Assembly (NCBI GenBank): GCA_050290785.1
Contig: JBNKIR010000014.1
Location: forward strand, 1-64,000
DNA: 64,000 bases
Direction of reading: 5' to 3'
Origin: JAAGZL01 sp050290785
Lineage (GTDB): Bacteria > Pseudomonadota > Gammaproteobacteria > Chromatiales > Chromatiaceae
The notes beneath the pieces were generated by a model that ran no database searches, was not told where the DNA came from, and saw only the letters and a list, made by a program, of their open reading frames with translations. Position 1 is the stretch's first letter. Each line of letters starts with the position of its first letter. The translations under genes and the position numbers were made by a program. Below are positions 16,377 to 25,216 of this stretch, in pieces.

Positions 16377-17273
16377 ATGGAATCTAAGGTACTTCTCTTT
16401 CTGCTGAGGCTTGCTTCCAGGATGCCACTGGCTTTGGCCCGCGCTATGGGGCGGTTGGTGGGCCAGATACTCTATATGATCCCCAATAAGCAGCGACGTA
16501 ACCATCGTGTGAATATAGATATCTGCTTTCCGGAGATGTCGCGGCAGGAACGGGATTGTCTGTTGCGTGACAGCCTGAGGGAAAACCTGGAGACCATGCT
16601 GGAGTTGCCTGCAGTATGGATGGGTGATCCAGCCAGATGGGTAGAGATGACGGAACCGGGGGATGGGTTCGCAGAACTGCGGCAGGCCATGGCGGCGGGC
16701 AGGGGGGTGATTATGGCTGGGCCCCATCTGGGCAACTGGGAGGTGGCCTTTCTCTATCTATCATCTCAATTTCCCACTACGGCACTCTATCGTCCTCCGC
16801 GGAAGAAGGTCCTGAATGAGCCCATATACAGGGGGCGTCGCAGGGGCGGAGGTAATCTAGCTCCAGCTACGGTACAGGGGGTGAAGAAGCTGATAACTGC
16901 ACTGAAAAGTGGTGAACTGCTGTTTATCCTGACAGACCAGGCTCCCAAGGCAGCGGGCAAGCAGGGTAGTGTATATGCCCCGTTCTTTGGTCGGCAGGCC
17001 CCCACCATGGTCCTGGTGAACAGTCTGGTCCGTAAGACCGGTGCCCCGGTCTTCTTCTTCTATGCCGAGAGATTGGAGACAGGCGGTTATCGCCTGAATT
17101 GTATTCCGGCACCTCAAGGCGTTGATGACTCCAATGTGGAAGAGGCGGCGGCGGCGATAAATCTGGGTCTGGAGGAGTGTATTCGCCACCGTCCTGAACA
17201 GTATCTCTGGGGATACAAAAAATTTGAAAAGGGCCCGGATGGCGAACCCTCTCCCTACACCTCCCCAAAATAG
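16377..17273 (+). CDS. Lipid A biosynthesis acyltransferase (LpxL/HtrB-like)
   Basis: A 298-residue inner-membrane protein. It contains HLGNWE, the H-X4-D/E catalytic motif of the family, preceded by GRGVIMAGP, and later FILTDQAPKAAGKQG and FFGRQAPTM, the usual substrate-pocket blocks. It transfers a secondary acyl chain from acyl-ACP to lipid A precursors at the cytoplasmic face. Length is normal for LpxL/LpxM. The ribosome binding site is weak. Whether it is lauroyl- or myristoyl-specific cannot be told. Confidence 0.85.
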   Translation: MESKVLLFLLRLASRMPLALARAMGRLVGQILYMIPNKQRRNHRVNIDICFPEMSRQERDCLLRDSLRENLETMLELPAVWMGDPARWVEMTEPGDGFAELRQAMAAGRGVIMAGPHLGNWEVAFLYLSSQFPTTALYRPPRKKVLNEPIYRGRRRGGGNLAPATVQGVKKLITALKSGELLFILTDQAPKAAGKQGSVYAPFFGRQAPTMVLVNSLVRKTGAPVFFFYAERLETGGYRLNCIPAPQGVDDSNVEEAAAAINLGLEECIRHRPEQYLWGYKKFEKGPDGEPSPYTSPK

Positions 17274-17404
17274 CCTGCTTCCGGCTTTCTAAGCCGTTAA
17301 AAATAAAGCGAATATCCTGGAATATCAGAATTAAAGTATTCCCTAACGCTGGTCGCTACCCATGATATGGGATATGCGCTCTAATATTTGGGGAAATAAG
17401 ACCA

Positions 17405-19480
17405 ATGGATCTGAAATCCAGAAAAACCATCTGTTTTGCACTATTGCTGCTTCTGTGGCCCCTATGGGCGGGCTCCGCTGAAGATATAGCTGTTGAGGAT
17501 GCCTCGGCAGATACCAGGGTGCTGATCGATATTTCCGGCAGCATGAAGCAGAACGACCCGAAAAATCTGCGTCGTCCGGCCTTGCGATTGCTGGTCGGCC
17601 TGCTGCCAAAGGATAGCAGGGCCGGGGTCTGGACCTTTGGGCAGTATGTAAACGAGGAGATCCCGCTGGGTAAGGTGGATGACGGGTGGCGTGAGAGGGC
17701 CCGGGACGCAAGCGGCAAGATACACTCCCGCGGCCTGTATACAGACATCGAAGAGGTGCTGAGGCGCTCGACGGAAGATTGGAAGGAGCCGGACGGAAAT
17801 TATACCCGCCACGTGGTGGTCCTTACCGATGGTGTGGTCGATATATCCAAGAACAGCCTGATCAACGCCAGATCCAGAAGACGCATATTCGACGAGATAC
17901 TTCCAGGGTTGAAGAAACTTGGTGTGAAGGTACACACCATAGCCCTGTCCCAGAGCGCCGACCACCACTTATTGAAGAAGATATCCGGAGAGACGGATGG
18001 CTGGTACGAACAGGTAGATGATGCCGATCAGCTCAAACGCATTTTTTTGCGCATATTTGAAAAGGTCAGTAAGCCTGACACGGTCCCACTAAGCAAAGAG
18101 AATAAGTTCAGAATAGATAAGAGTGTAAAAGAGGCGACACTCCTGGTCTTTCACTCCGCAGATAAGGAGCCTACCAAGATAAAGACCCCGAGCGGCACTA
18201 GCTTCAGTTCAGAAGATACCCCGGATGGCGTCAGTTGGCATCGGGATGATGGGTATGACCTGATGACCATCACCAAACCGGAGGCGGGCGAATGGCAGAT
18301 CCTGGCAGATGTTGATCCTGATAACCGTGTTATCGTGGTTACCGATCTCAAGATGGTGACCAGCACACTTCCCAATCGGGTGCTGCAGGGAGAGTTGAAC
18401 AACGTAAAGATCATGTTTAAGGATCAAGGCAGAAAGATAGTGGAAAAGGAGTTTCTGGATGTCGTTGCCGTTAAATCTGTGCATATAGACGATAATGGCG
18501 CCAGTGAGCCGCGTCCGGTATACGATGATGGAAAGGGTGGTGATCAGGAGGCTGGAGATGGCGTATTCACATTTACCTTCGGTAAGGATATCGGCAAGGG
18601 TAAGGTAGAGGTTGTACTCACCGCGGAGGGGAAGACCTTTGTACGTGAGAAGAGATATACCCTGGAGTCGATACCTGCAGTAACCGTGGATAAATATGAA
18701 GGTGAGCGAGGGGGTAGGGCTGGCCTTATGGCGACGGTGATACCGGAGCCGAATCTGGTCGATGGACAATCGCTGGAGGTAGAGGCACAGCTTACACCTA
18801 AAGACGGAGAGCCGGTCTCCGTGATGTTTCTGCCCGGTTCTGACGGCATGTCCCGTGAATCGTGGATAGACCGCACAGAGCTGAAGGGTACCTGGAATCT
18901 GGATATCAGCATAAAGGCCAGCAGCGTCTCCGGCAGCAGGCTGGAGATGGATCTAGAGTCTATACCAGTAGTCGGTATGGAACCTGTTGTTGAGACCGCT
19001 CCGGTTAAGGAAGAGGCAAAGCCGGAACCCGTGGCCGAACCAGAGCCTACACCTGAAGCGGAACCTGTGGCTGAGTCCGAGCCGCAGACTGAACCTGAGG
19101 CCAAACCGGAGGCAGAGGAAGAGGATGGTGGTTGGGTTATAAATATTGCCCTGTTTATCCTGTTCAACGTCCTGGTAATTGGTATCGGAGGCGGCGCCTA
19201 CTGGTATTTTCGGAAACGTGGCGGCTCTATCTTCACCGAGTTGTCTGAAGATGCGGATGAAGAGGGCGAACAAGATGCAGTCATCGATGAAGAGCATCAT
19301 GATGTGAAGGGCGAAGTGGAAGAGGTTGCTGTGGAAGAGGAGCCTGAGGAAGAGGCTGATGAAGTGCAGGATGAAGATGATGCGGATAAAGAGGAAGAGG
19401 TGAATGATGACAAAATCGATCCTGATAGTGATATGGATGACCTGTCAGACCTTGACCCTAAAGACGATGAAGGTAAATGA
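17405..19480 (+). CDS. VWA-domain membrane protein (TIGR03503-like) with acidic C-terminus
   Basis: A 691-residue protein. A signal peptide (1-25) is followed by a von Willebrand A domain with an intact MIDAS (DISGS at 42-46, TDGVVD later), Ig-like extracellular segments, and a Pro/Glu-rich spacer with repeats of PEPVAEPEP type. One transmembrane helix (about 580-602) leads to a very acidic cytoplasmic tail ending MDDLSDLDPKDDEGK. The domain order suggests a periplasmic metal-dependent binding module linked to a cytoplasmic acidic tail. The next gene, 31 bases downstream, ends with the same MDDLSDLDP motif, implying a shared partner or joint complex. Function is unknown. Confidence 0.75.
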   Translation: MDLKSRKTICFALLLLLWPLWAGSAEDIAVEDASADTRVLIDISGSMKQNDPKNLRRPALRLLVGLLPKDSRAGVWTFGQYVNEEIPLGKVDDGWRERARDASGKIHSRGLYTDIEEVLRRSTEDWKEPDGNYTRHVVVLTDGVVDISKNSLINARSRRRIFDEILPGLKKLGVKVHTIALSQSADHHLLKKISGETDGWYEQVDDADQLKRIFLRIFEKVSKPDTVPLSKENKFRIDKSVKEATLLVFHSADKEPTKIKTPSGTSFSSEDTPDGVSWHRDDGYDLMTITKPEAGEWQILADVDPDNRVIVVTDLKMVTSTLPNRVLQGELNNVKIMFKDQGRKIVEKEFLDVVAVKSVHIDDNGASEPRPVYDDGKGGDQEAGDGVFTFTFGKDIGKGKVEVVLTAEGKTFVREKRYTLESIPAVTVDKYEGERGGRAGLMATVIPEPNLVDGQSLEVEAQLTPKDGEPVSVMFLPGSDGMSRESWIDRTELKGTWNLDISIKASSVSGSRLEMDLESIPVVGMEPVVETAPVKEEAKPEPVAEPEPTPEAEPVAESEPQTEPEAKPEAEEEDGGWVINIALFILFNVLVIGIGGGAYWYFRKRGGSIFTELSEDADEEGEQDAVIDEEHHDVKGEVEEVAVEEEPEEEADEVQDEDDADKEEEVNDDKIDPDSDMDDLSDLDPKDDEGK

Positions 19481-19511
19481 TAAGAGGCTGAGAGATTAAA
19501 GGAGACACCAG

Positions 19512-20318
19512 GTGGTAACGATTAGCTCACTATGGTTCATGATCCTGATTGAACTGCTGATTGCTACGACGTTATTGTCGGTGTTGCTTATTGTATTCAG
19601 TGTTATGCGCAGGCTGCGTGATCGTAGGGCGGCGGCTGAAATCGTCCAGAAGGTGAAGGAAGATGAGGCACGCCGTACCGCAGAGACAAAAAAGATCATG
19701 CGGCATAGATTCGGATTTGATGATGGTAAGTCCGAAGAGCTGGCCGTTAGGATCGACCATGAAGAGAGGGCGTTTTATCAGAACGCTATAAACATGTATC
19801 TGCGCCGCGATGCGAGTGCTTTAGCAAGTCTGAACATAACCTTTGAGGCGGCAGTGGATCCTTATCGGACGCTGCAGCCACCTGGCGGATCCGGTTCTGC
19901 GAAGCCGGTGAATGAATCAGGTGAATTAAAGCGACTGAAGGATGAGAACAAACGTCTCTCAGAAGAGATCTCAGTTACCATGCAGACCATGGGGCGCATG
20001 TTAAGCGAGTACTCAGCCATGTTTGCTGAGAAGGCCAAGGAGCAAGAGGAGGAGGGGCAGGAAGAACAATATGCCCACGAAGAGCCGGAGCCAACCCCGG
20101 TACAGGATGAGACCGATACTCCGGATGATGAGATCGAACTGCCGTCAGACGTGGGTGAAGGAGATGCGGGAGATGTTGCCCAGCCTGACCAACAAGGTAC
20201 TCATCTAGGCTCGGCGATGGTTGAAGAGATGGATGATCTGTCAGATCTGGATCCGCAAGAAGAGACTGACTTGAAAGAGATAGAGGCCCCGGAAAATCCG
20301 GATGAATTGATCGGGTAG
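19512..20318 (+). CDS. Membrane-anchored coiled-coil protein, partner of the VWA protein
   Basis: A 268-residue protein with a GTG start at 19512 after GGAGACACCAG. A transmembrane helix at about 5-28 is followed by a basic coiled coil (RRLRDRRAAAEIVQKVKEDE). Then come a middle domain, a second short coiled coil (ELKRLKDENKRLSEEIS) and an acidic tail. Near the C-terminus EEMDDLSDLDPQEE repeats the MDDLSDLDP motif of the upstream VWA protein. I do not recognise a family. Shared operon and shared motif support a joint function at the inner membrane. Confidence 0.65.
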   Translation: MVTISSLWFMILIELLIATTLLSVLLIVFSVMRRLRDRRAAAEIVQKVKEDEARRTAETKKIMRHRFGFDDGKSEELAVRIDHEERAFYQNAINMYLRRDASALASLNITFEAAVDPYRTLQPPGGSGSAKPVNESGELKRLKDENKRLSEEISVTMQTMGRMLSEYSAMFAEKAKEQEEEGQEEQYAHEEPEPTPVQDETDTPDDEIELPSDVGEGDAGDVAQPDQQGTHLGSAMVEEMDDLSDLDPQEETDLKEIEAPENPDELIG

Positions 20319-20333
20319 CTGCTTTTCCCGTGT

Positions 20334-20651
20334 CTAATCTATAACACCCTCAGCTGATCCCCGTTCCCCCCAGTTATCAACCCAGGTTATTCTGATGGTA
20401 CCGCCCTTGCTTCCACCCTTGAAATCAAATGCAATTAACGGATCTTTCCCGACGTAACTACCACAGAGGGCGGACATGACTGTCTCTTCTCCAAGGCTGC
20501 AGGTTATCTCCTGGATGAAGTGCGGACGCATGTTGTCATCATTTCCAATACCGCTTTTGTTATGTCCAATCATGGGATGAGTTATGATCGCCCTGACTTT
20601 GGTTACTCCTTTGGTGTGTTTGGCTCTGATTATGATTTGGTTGTCTGCCAT
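20334..20651 (-). CDS. soxZ: Sulfur-oxidation carrier subunit SoxZ
   Basis: 105 residues from the ATG at 20651 (an adjacent GTG at 20654 is less likely). The sequence fits SoxZ: IIIRAKHTKGVTKVRAIITH, then MRPHFIQEITCSLGEETV and a C-terminal GTIRITWVDNWGE. SoxZ dimerises with SoxY and positions the sulfur-carrying tail in the Sox thiosulfate-oxidation cycle. It has no signal peptide and is presumably exported in complex with Tat-targeted SoxY. It lies 21 bases after soxY on the same strand. SoxAX, SoxB and SoxCD are not in the window. Confidence 0.93.
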   Translation of the reverse strand: MADNQIIIRAKHTKGVTKVRAIITHPMIGHNKSGIGNDDNMRPHFIQEITCSLGEETVMSALCGSYVGKDPLIAFDFKGGSKGGTIRITWVDNWGERGSAEGVID

Positions 20652-20672
20652 CACTAGTATCCTGTTTTCCGA

Positions 20673-21152
20673 TCAACCACATCCGCAGCCGGTAAAATCC
20701 ACTTCGGTAGCTTCATAAAAGATACGATCGCCGGATTTAACTATGGCTATCACGTCGCCTATGGCTTCCATCTTTATCCTGGTTTGGAGTGACACAACCG
20801 CCTTGTTGTTGAACTTGAATGTAGCTACCAGGGGCTTCTCGTTGTTGGGCGCTAATATGGTTATAGAGTCTGCGTCTCTAATCCTTGTGGTTATGCTTAC
20901 CGTTACCTGTGCTCCACCGTCATCCAGGTGGGGACTGACTTGCACCTTGGTCACCCCTTTTTTGCTGATTGTTTCATCTTTTCCATATAGGGCGCTTAAT
21001 ACATCTGGAACGGTGGCCGCTTCAAATGCCGATTTTGGCCAGATTGCCAGTGCCACCCTTGGCTTCAGCAGTCCGGCGCAGAAGGTTGACGCAAGGGCGC
21101 TGTTAACCAGCAGGTATTTCATAAAAAGTCTGCGTCTGTGATCAGTCTTCAT
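20673..21152 (-). CDS. soxY: Sulfur-oxidation carrier subunit SoxY with unusual C-terminus
   Basis: A 159-residue protein. HRRRLFMK at residues 5-12 fits a Tat signal. The mature part has the immunoglobulin-like SoxY fold (VTVSITTRIRDADSITILAP). In well-studied SoxY proteins the chain ends GGCGG and the single Cys carries the sulfur adducts. Here the end reads FTGCGCG: two Cys at positions -4 and -2, with Gly at the usual Cys position (-3). The codons GGC TGC GGA TGT GGT TGA are clear, so this is not a reading error in my translation. The change may alter adduct chemistry or allow a disulfide. The gene precedes soxZ by 21 bases. Confidence 0.9.
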   Translation of the reverse strand: MKTDHRRRLFMKYLLVNSALASTFCAGLLKPRVALAIWPKSAFEAATVPDVLSALYGKDETISKKGVTKVQVSPHLDDGGAQVTVSITTRIRDADSITILAPNNEKPLVATFKFNNKAVVSLQTRIKMEAIGDVIAIVKSGDRIFYEATEVDFTGCGCG

Positions 21153-21190
21153 TTGTCTTTTGGTGTTTTGGTGCTCTTGTTATATCCTGC

Positions 21191-22681
21191 TCAGCGTTTG
21201 CGTTTCTCAAGATCAGACCGCTCCTGTTTTATCTCTTTCAGTCTTGCGGCCATCTTTGCATTCAGATAATAGCTGTTGCTGCGATTATTGAGAGCAACCT
21301 CCAGTTGATTTTCTGCTGAGGTCAAGTCGCCTGATAGATAGTAATGCTCTGCCAGGAAGTAGTGTCCCTGAGAGTTATGTCCCGCCTTTCCGGCTGCAAC
21401 TGCAGCAAGTTTGTGAATGCTTGGGTCATCGGGCCTTGTCTTAATCAGCTTCTCCAGCAGTTGTTCTGCCTTGGATGGTTGTCCGCCGTGCATTAGGATA
21501 CTTGCATAGTGCACGGTAAGAGGGTAGTTGTTGGGATGTATTTGCAGGCCCTGTTTCAGGATGTTTAGCGCCTGTTTTGTCTGTTTGGTCTGGTTCAGTA
21601 TCTCTGCCTTGGCAAGCAGATAGTGGACTCTCCTCGGATCCTTGGATAGCAACAGGTTTACCTGTTTTAACGCATCCGGGTATTTATGAGCGCGGATGAG
21701 CGCTCGAGTCAGTCCATATCTCTGTGCGTCCGCATTGCGATAACGTCCGTCGGCCAGGGTTTTTTGGAAGAAGTCGACAGCCTGTTTGGGATTGTTGAAT
21801 TTTTGTTCCCGTAAAATGGCGTAAGAAAGCAAATAGTCCTTGCTGTCCCTATATTGTTTATAGGAATAAGTCTCAGCCCGCCCCATGGAATCGGCCATGC
21901 GGTTCTTGGATATGGGGTGAGTCCGCAGAAATTCAGGGAGGGTGTGGCTGTCATAAGCCATATTGACCTTGCCGAGACGCATAAAGAATGTCGGCATGGC
22001 GCGTGGGTCAAAATTGGAATTGGCCAGTATTTTTATGCCTATGTTATCCGCCTCTTTTTCGTTCTCGCGAGTGAAGTTTATCTGCTTTTGCATCATCCCG
22101 GCCTGAACACCAATGGCCGCCGCTCTGCCCACTTCAGAGTTTTTAGAGGCGGCACCCAATACCAAGGCCGCTATTAAGGCAGCTGTTCCGGCAATCCCCA
22201 TGCCTTCAGCCATATCAAAGGTACGGGCCAGATGTTTCTGTGTGACGTGAGCAATCTCATGTGCTACCACGGAAGCCAGTTCGCTCTCTGACTGTGTGGT
22301 CAGAATGAGTCCGGTATTTACTCCGATATTCCCGGCAGGTCCGGCAAATGCGTTCACCACCGGCTCTTCAACCAGAAAAAATGAGAAACTCTGGCTGGCC
22401 TCCCCGCTGTTGGCCACCAATCGTGACCCCAACGATTCAATATACGATATCAACAATGGATCTGTTGAAAGATTCATTGATTTGTTTACATATCGCATAA
22501 ATGCCTGTCCCAGCCGGCGTTCCTCCGTTGGGGTCATTATGCTGCCACTGGGGTCGCCGAAATTTGGCAGCTCTATATCTGCGGCCATGACTGACGTAAA
22601 GGTGTTGGAGAGCAGCAGCATGATGCTGATGAAGAAAACCATGCCGCGGGAGTGATGTTTATGTGGTGAGAAAGGTTTCAT
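21191..22681 (-). CDS. M48 metalloprotease with TPR repeats (BepA/YfgC-like)
   Basis: A 496-residue exported protein with a signal peptide at about 1-34. The M48 domain carries VVAHEIAHVTQKHLAR (zinc ligands and catalytic Glu) and ENEKEADNIGIKIL, whose first Glu in the EADNIG block is the third ligand. The C-terminal half (about 290-490) is a series of TPR helices. BepA in E. coli degrades or assists assembly of outer-membrane proteins such as LptD in the periplasm; length and domain order match. It lies 38 bases upstream of soxY on the same strand, so readthrough into soxYZ is possible. Confidence 0.88.
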   Translation of the reverse strand: MKPFSPHKHHSRGMVFFISIMLLLSNTFTSVMAADIELPNFGDPSGSIMTPTEERRLGQAFMRYVNKSMNLSTDPLLISYIESLGSRLVANSGEASQSFSFFLVEEPVVNAFAGPAGNIGVNTGLILTTQSESELASVVAHEIAHVTQKHLARTFDMAEGMGIAGTAALIAALVLGAASKNSEVGRAAAIGVQAGMMQKQINFTRENEKEADNIGIKILANSNFDPRAMPTFFMRLGKVNMAYDSHTLPEFLRTHPISKNRMADSMGRAETYSYKQYRDSKDYLLSYAILREQKFNNPKQAVDFFQKTLADGRYRNADAQRYGLTRALIRAHKYPDALKQVNLLLSKDPRRVHYLLAKAEILNQTKQTKQALNILKQGLQIHPNNYPLTVHYASILMHGGQPSKAEQLLEKLIKTRPDDPSIHKLAAVAAGKAGHNSQGHYFLAEHYYLSGDLTSAENQLEVALNNRSNSYYLNAKMAARLKEIKQERSDLEKRKR

Positions 22682-22819
22682 CGGTCAAAAGACCAGTTCA
22701 GTCTGCCAAAGTTCAAATCTGGGTTCCTTATAGTTATGCCGTAGCTTGTGGCTATTGGCAAGTCATTTATTGTAGGATGTGACCTGCTATTTGCATAGAG
22801 AATCAGGGTGACCAGCCAC

Positions 22820-23722
22820 ATGATCAGTTCGTCAGCAACCCCCTTTGACCTATCCAGTGACACCTTATACCAAGAGTGGCGCGACAAGAAACTTGAAGCA
22901 TATCCGGCATCCATAACGGACCTGCTGGTTGAGCTGCATGATCCCAGATCCCTGAGCGATAGAGAATACGATGCCGTGCTGTCACGTATCCGCAAGAGCA
23001 ACATGGCTCTCTATGTCAGCGCTACCGGCGATGATCCGGATCCGGAGATCCCGATAGCATTGGGCCACCGTTTCGGGCTGAATAATCTGGACCGTAACTG
23101 GTTGGGAGACGACAGCGGTCTCACCTCGCTGACGGTGCAGGAGAACGGTACCCGCCAGTTCTATATCCCCTATACCGACCGCCCCATCAAGTGGCATACG
23201 GATGGTTACTACAACAGCGCCGAGCACCAGATCCATGGGTTGATGCTGCACTGTGTACAGAGTGCGGCCGCAGGGGGTGAGAACGCCCTGATGGATCATG
23301 AGGTGGCCTACATCCTGCTACGGGAGCAGAACCCGGACTACATCCGTGCCCTTATGGCACCGGATGTCATGACCATACCCTGTCGCACCGAGCAGGGAGA
23401 GGTGGCACGGGCGGAGGAGAGCGGTCCGGTATTCTCGATCACCCCTGGGGGTGAACTGCACATGCGTTTCACCGAGCGTACGCGCAATATCGTATGGAAG
23501 GATGATGCGCTTACGCAGGAAGCAGTGGCATTTCTGCAGGAGTTGCTGGCGAGCGATTCACCCTATATCTTCCGTGGGCGTCTGGAGCCGGGTATGGGGC
23601 TGATCAGTAACAATGTCCTGCACGATCGCGCTGCCTTCGAGGATGGCAGTACTCATAAGCGGCTGCTGTATCGGGCGCGTTATTATGATCGGGTGGAGGG
23701 GACGGGGTTTCGTTATTTGTAG
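22820..23722 (+). CDS. TauD/TfdA-family Fe(II)/2-oxoglutarate dioxygenase
   Basis: 300 residues from the ATG at 22820; a GTG at 22808 would add four. WHTDGYYN holds the HxD iron ligands, NNVLHDRAAFED the distal His, and KRLLYRARYYDR the Arg that binds 2-oxoglutarate. These make it a cytoplasmic Fe(II)/2-oxoglutarate oxygenase. Family members release sulfite from taurine or hydroxylate other small molecules; the substrate cannot be told. Its position beside soxYZ and the dsr region makes a sulfur compound attractive but unproven. The TAG stop lies within a GTAG-type palindrome. Confidence 0.82.
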   Translation: MISSSATPFDLSSDTLYQEWRDKKLEAYPASITDLLVELHDPRSLSDREYDAVLSRIRKSNMALYVSATGDDPDPEIPIALGHRFGLNNLDRNWLGDDSGLTSLTVQENGTRQFYIPYTDRPIKWHTDGYYNSAEHQIHGLMLHCVQSAAAGGENALMDHEVAYILLREQNPDYIRALMAPDVMTIPCRTEQGEVARAEESGPVFSITPGGELHMRFTERTRNIVWKDDALTQEAVAFLQELLASDSPYIFRGRLEPGMGLISNNVLHDRAAFEDGSTHKRLLYRARYYDRVEGTGFRYL

Positions 23723-23739
23723 GAGCCAGCTCCTGCGGG
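23719..23739 (+). repeat. GTAG-type REP palindrome
   Basis: GTAG followed by the hairpin GGAGC-CA-GCTCC and TGCGGG resembles the REP elements of pseudomonads, which begin with a GTAG tetranucleotide. It overlaps the stop codon of the TauD-like gene. No RAYT transposase is in the window. Confidence 0.5.
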
Positions 23740-23758
23740 CGAGATAACCAGGAATCCC

Positions 23759-23966
23759 GTCATCCCCGCGCAGGCGGGATAAAAGCGCGCAGCGCGTTGA
23801 ACGCCCTTCAGGGCGGCCCGAAGGGTGAGCGTAGCGAATAATCCAGTGGTTTTCCCATATCCGTAAAAGTTTCGCAGCTTTTCTAATCCAAATCTTTTCC
23901 CTAACTTCCGTGCGTTAGCTGCGAGTCCCTTTCTTTTATACGCGTAAAAGAAAGGGACGAAAGAAA
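23759..23966 (-). repeat. Long dispersed repeat, left copy (inverted relative to 25792-26005)
   Basis: The minus strand of this stretch matches the plus strand of 25792-26005. The inner part (around 23761-23845) is nearly identical, including TTCGCTAC, CCCTTCGGGCCGCCCTGAA and AACGCGCTGCGCGCTTTTAT. The outer part (AAAAGAAAGGGACTCGCAGC and onward) is diverged but recognisable. It contains several small palindromes and encodes no convincing protein. The rest of the gap 23967-24309 holds GC-rich palindromic DNA, a short palindrome at 24133-24160 and then AT-rich sequence before the next gene. Confidence 0.75.
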
Positions 23967-24132
23967 AACGCGCCCGAGTGTTACACCCTACGGGTACCCT
24001 GCGCTTCTCGTCTCCAGCGGGGCTCTTCCGACGGGATATCCCTATCCCGCGGAAGAGGACCGACATCCCTGTCGGTCCCCTGCGGGCCATATCCGCTTAC
24101 AACTGCGATGCTCGGTGTAACACACGGGTACT

Positions 24133-24160
24133 GGATCCCGCAGTCAAGCCGCGGGATGAC
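24133..24160 (+). repeat. Short palindromic repeat (GGATCCCGC family), copy 1
   Basis: A 28-base element with arms ATCCCGC / GCGGGAT around AGTCAAGCC. Three related copies lie at 25189-25216 (inverted), 25521-25548 and 26038-26065 (degenerate). All four surround the same accessory locus. Confidence 0.8.
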
Positions 24161-24309
24161 GGTGGTTTATTGATATTATGTGCTATCTAAGAACGGGGGT
24201 TCTTTGATAACCTTGGTGAATATCAGGTAATACGCGCTTATTACATATTTCTATATATGGATGTGTTCGATAATTATCTGTTTGGTCACGAACGAGAAAA
24301 TATTTGCGG

Positions 24310-25137
24310 ATGAAAAAGAGCTCTAAATTACATAAGCCCAAGCAACAACGTAAAAAAAGAAAAGCTAAAGCTCAATCCACTCCTAAAAAAGTTGAGGAAT
24401 TCGTCCATTTCAAAGCAAAACCTAATTCAGAAGGGATTGTAAATATCAAATTCGGAGAAAATGGCGAAGTAACGTCATCAGAAGCAATCCAAGGTAGCAT
24501 TAATAGCTACAGAGGCCGTATGCGGGAATCAGGCAAGGAAAAGCGGGTAGTTAGGTCATACACAAAAAATGGAACAGCATATATTAGCCAAAGGGATAAT
24601 ATTAGACACAATTATGATGCGCTTGCGGCAATTGATACAAATAATTTTGAAATAGATGGAAGAAGGCTTTCTATAGCATCTTCATTTTACTCTGGCTCTA
24701 TAAATACTGATAACGTTGAGTTTTTCTTATTACCTGCATTTGTTATATCTGATGTAAATACTGATTTGAATCCTGAAGTTGTGGGGTGGCATTTGTTTTT
24801 TAAGCATGTATTTACGCTGCTTAAAATACCGTCTAATTGTAAATTGGGTTTGATAGTTGATTCAGAATTGGATAAACACATCGCGATGAATAATGGAGAT
24901 GAAGCATATTATAAAGATCACTATTTACCAAACAATGTTGGTTTGATATACGCTTTTGATAAAGGGGCTGACCTACAAAATAAAATCATAAGAAAATGTG
25001 ATCGTTTCTCAAGGGCGTTATTTAAAAAAATTGAGTCAGGGGAGCTTGTTCTACCATCGCAATTAGGAGCAGGCACAAATGATTACTCTGGGTATGCTTA
25101 CGTTAACTACGATACAGCTACATATAAAATTGTTTAA
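24310..25137 (+). CDS. Hypothetical AT-rich accessory protein
   Basis: 275 residues from the ATG at 24310; a TTG at 24304 is also in frame. The N-terminus is extremely basic (KKSSKLHKPKQQRKKRKAKA), suggesting nucleic-acid contact or disorder. The rest is a mixed alpha/beta domain with no signature I know. Base composition is far more AT-rich than the flanking GC-rich genes. The gene sits alone between inverted long repeats, with short palindromes on both sides, all signs of horizontal acquisition. Function is unknown; a defence or mobile-element role would be speculation. Confidence 0.6.
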   Translation: MKKSSKLHKPKQQRKKRKAKAQSTPKKVEEFVHFKAKPNSEGIVNIKFGENGEVTSSEAIQGSINSYRGRMRESGKEKRVVRSYTKNGTAYISQRDNIRHNYDALAAIDTNNFEIDGRRLSIASSFYSGSINTDNVEFFLLPAFVISDVNTDLNPEVVGWHLFFKHVFTLLKIPSNCKLGLIVDSELDKHIAMNNGDEAYYKDHYLPNNVGLIYAFDKGADLQNKIIRKCDRFSRALFKKIESGELVLPSQLGAGTNDYSGYAYVNYDTATYKIV

Positions 25138-25188
25138 GTGAGTGGGAATACGCATTTATCTTTCGCGCTCTCCAATCCATAAATCCCC

Positions 25189-25216
25189 GTCATCCCGCGG
25201 CTTGACCGCGGGATCC
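25189..25216 (-). repeat. Short palindromic repeat (GGATCCCGC family), copy 2
   Basis: The same 28-base element as at 24133-24160 in opposite orientation. It supplies the last codons and stop of the GIY-YIG gene. Confidence 0.8.

Noticed and set aside
23713..24090. Open frame through the left long repeat
   Set aside because: Its translation is repeat-derived and arginine-rich, and the matching frame in the right copy breaks. It looks non-coding.
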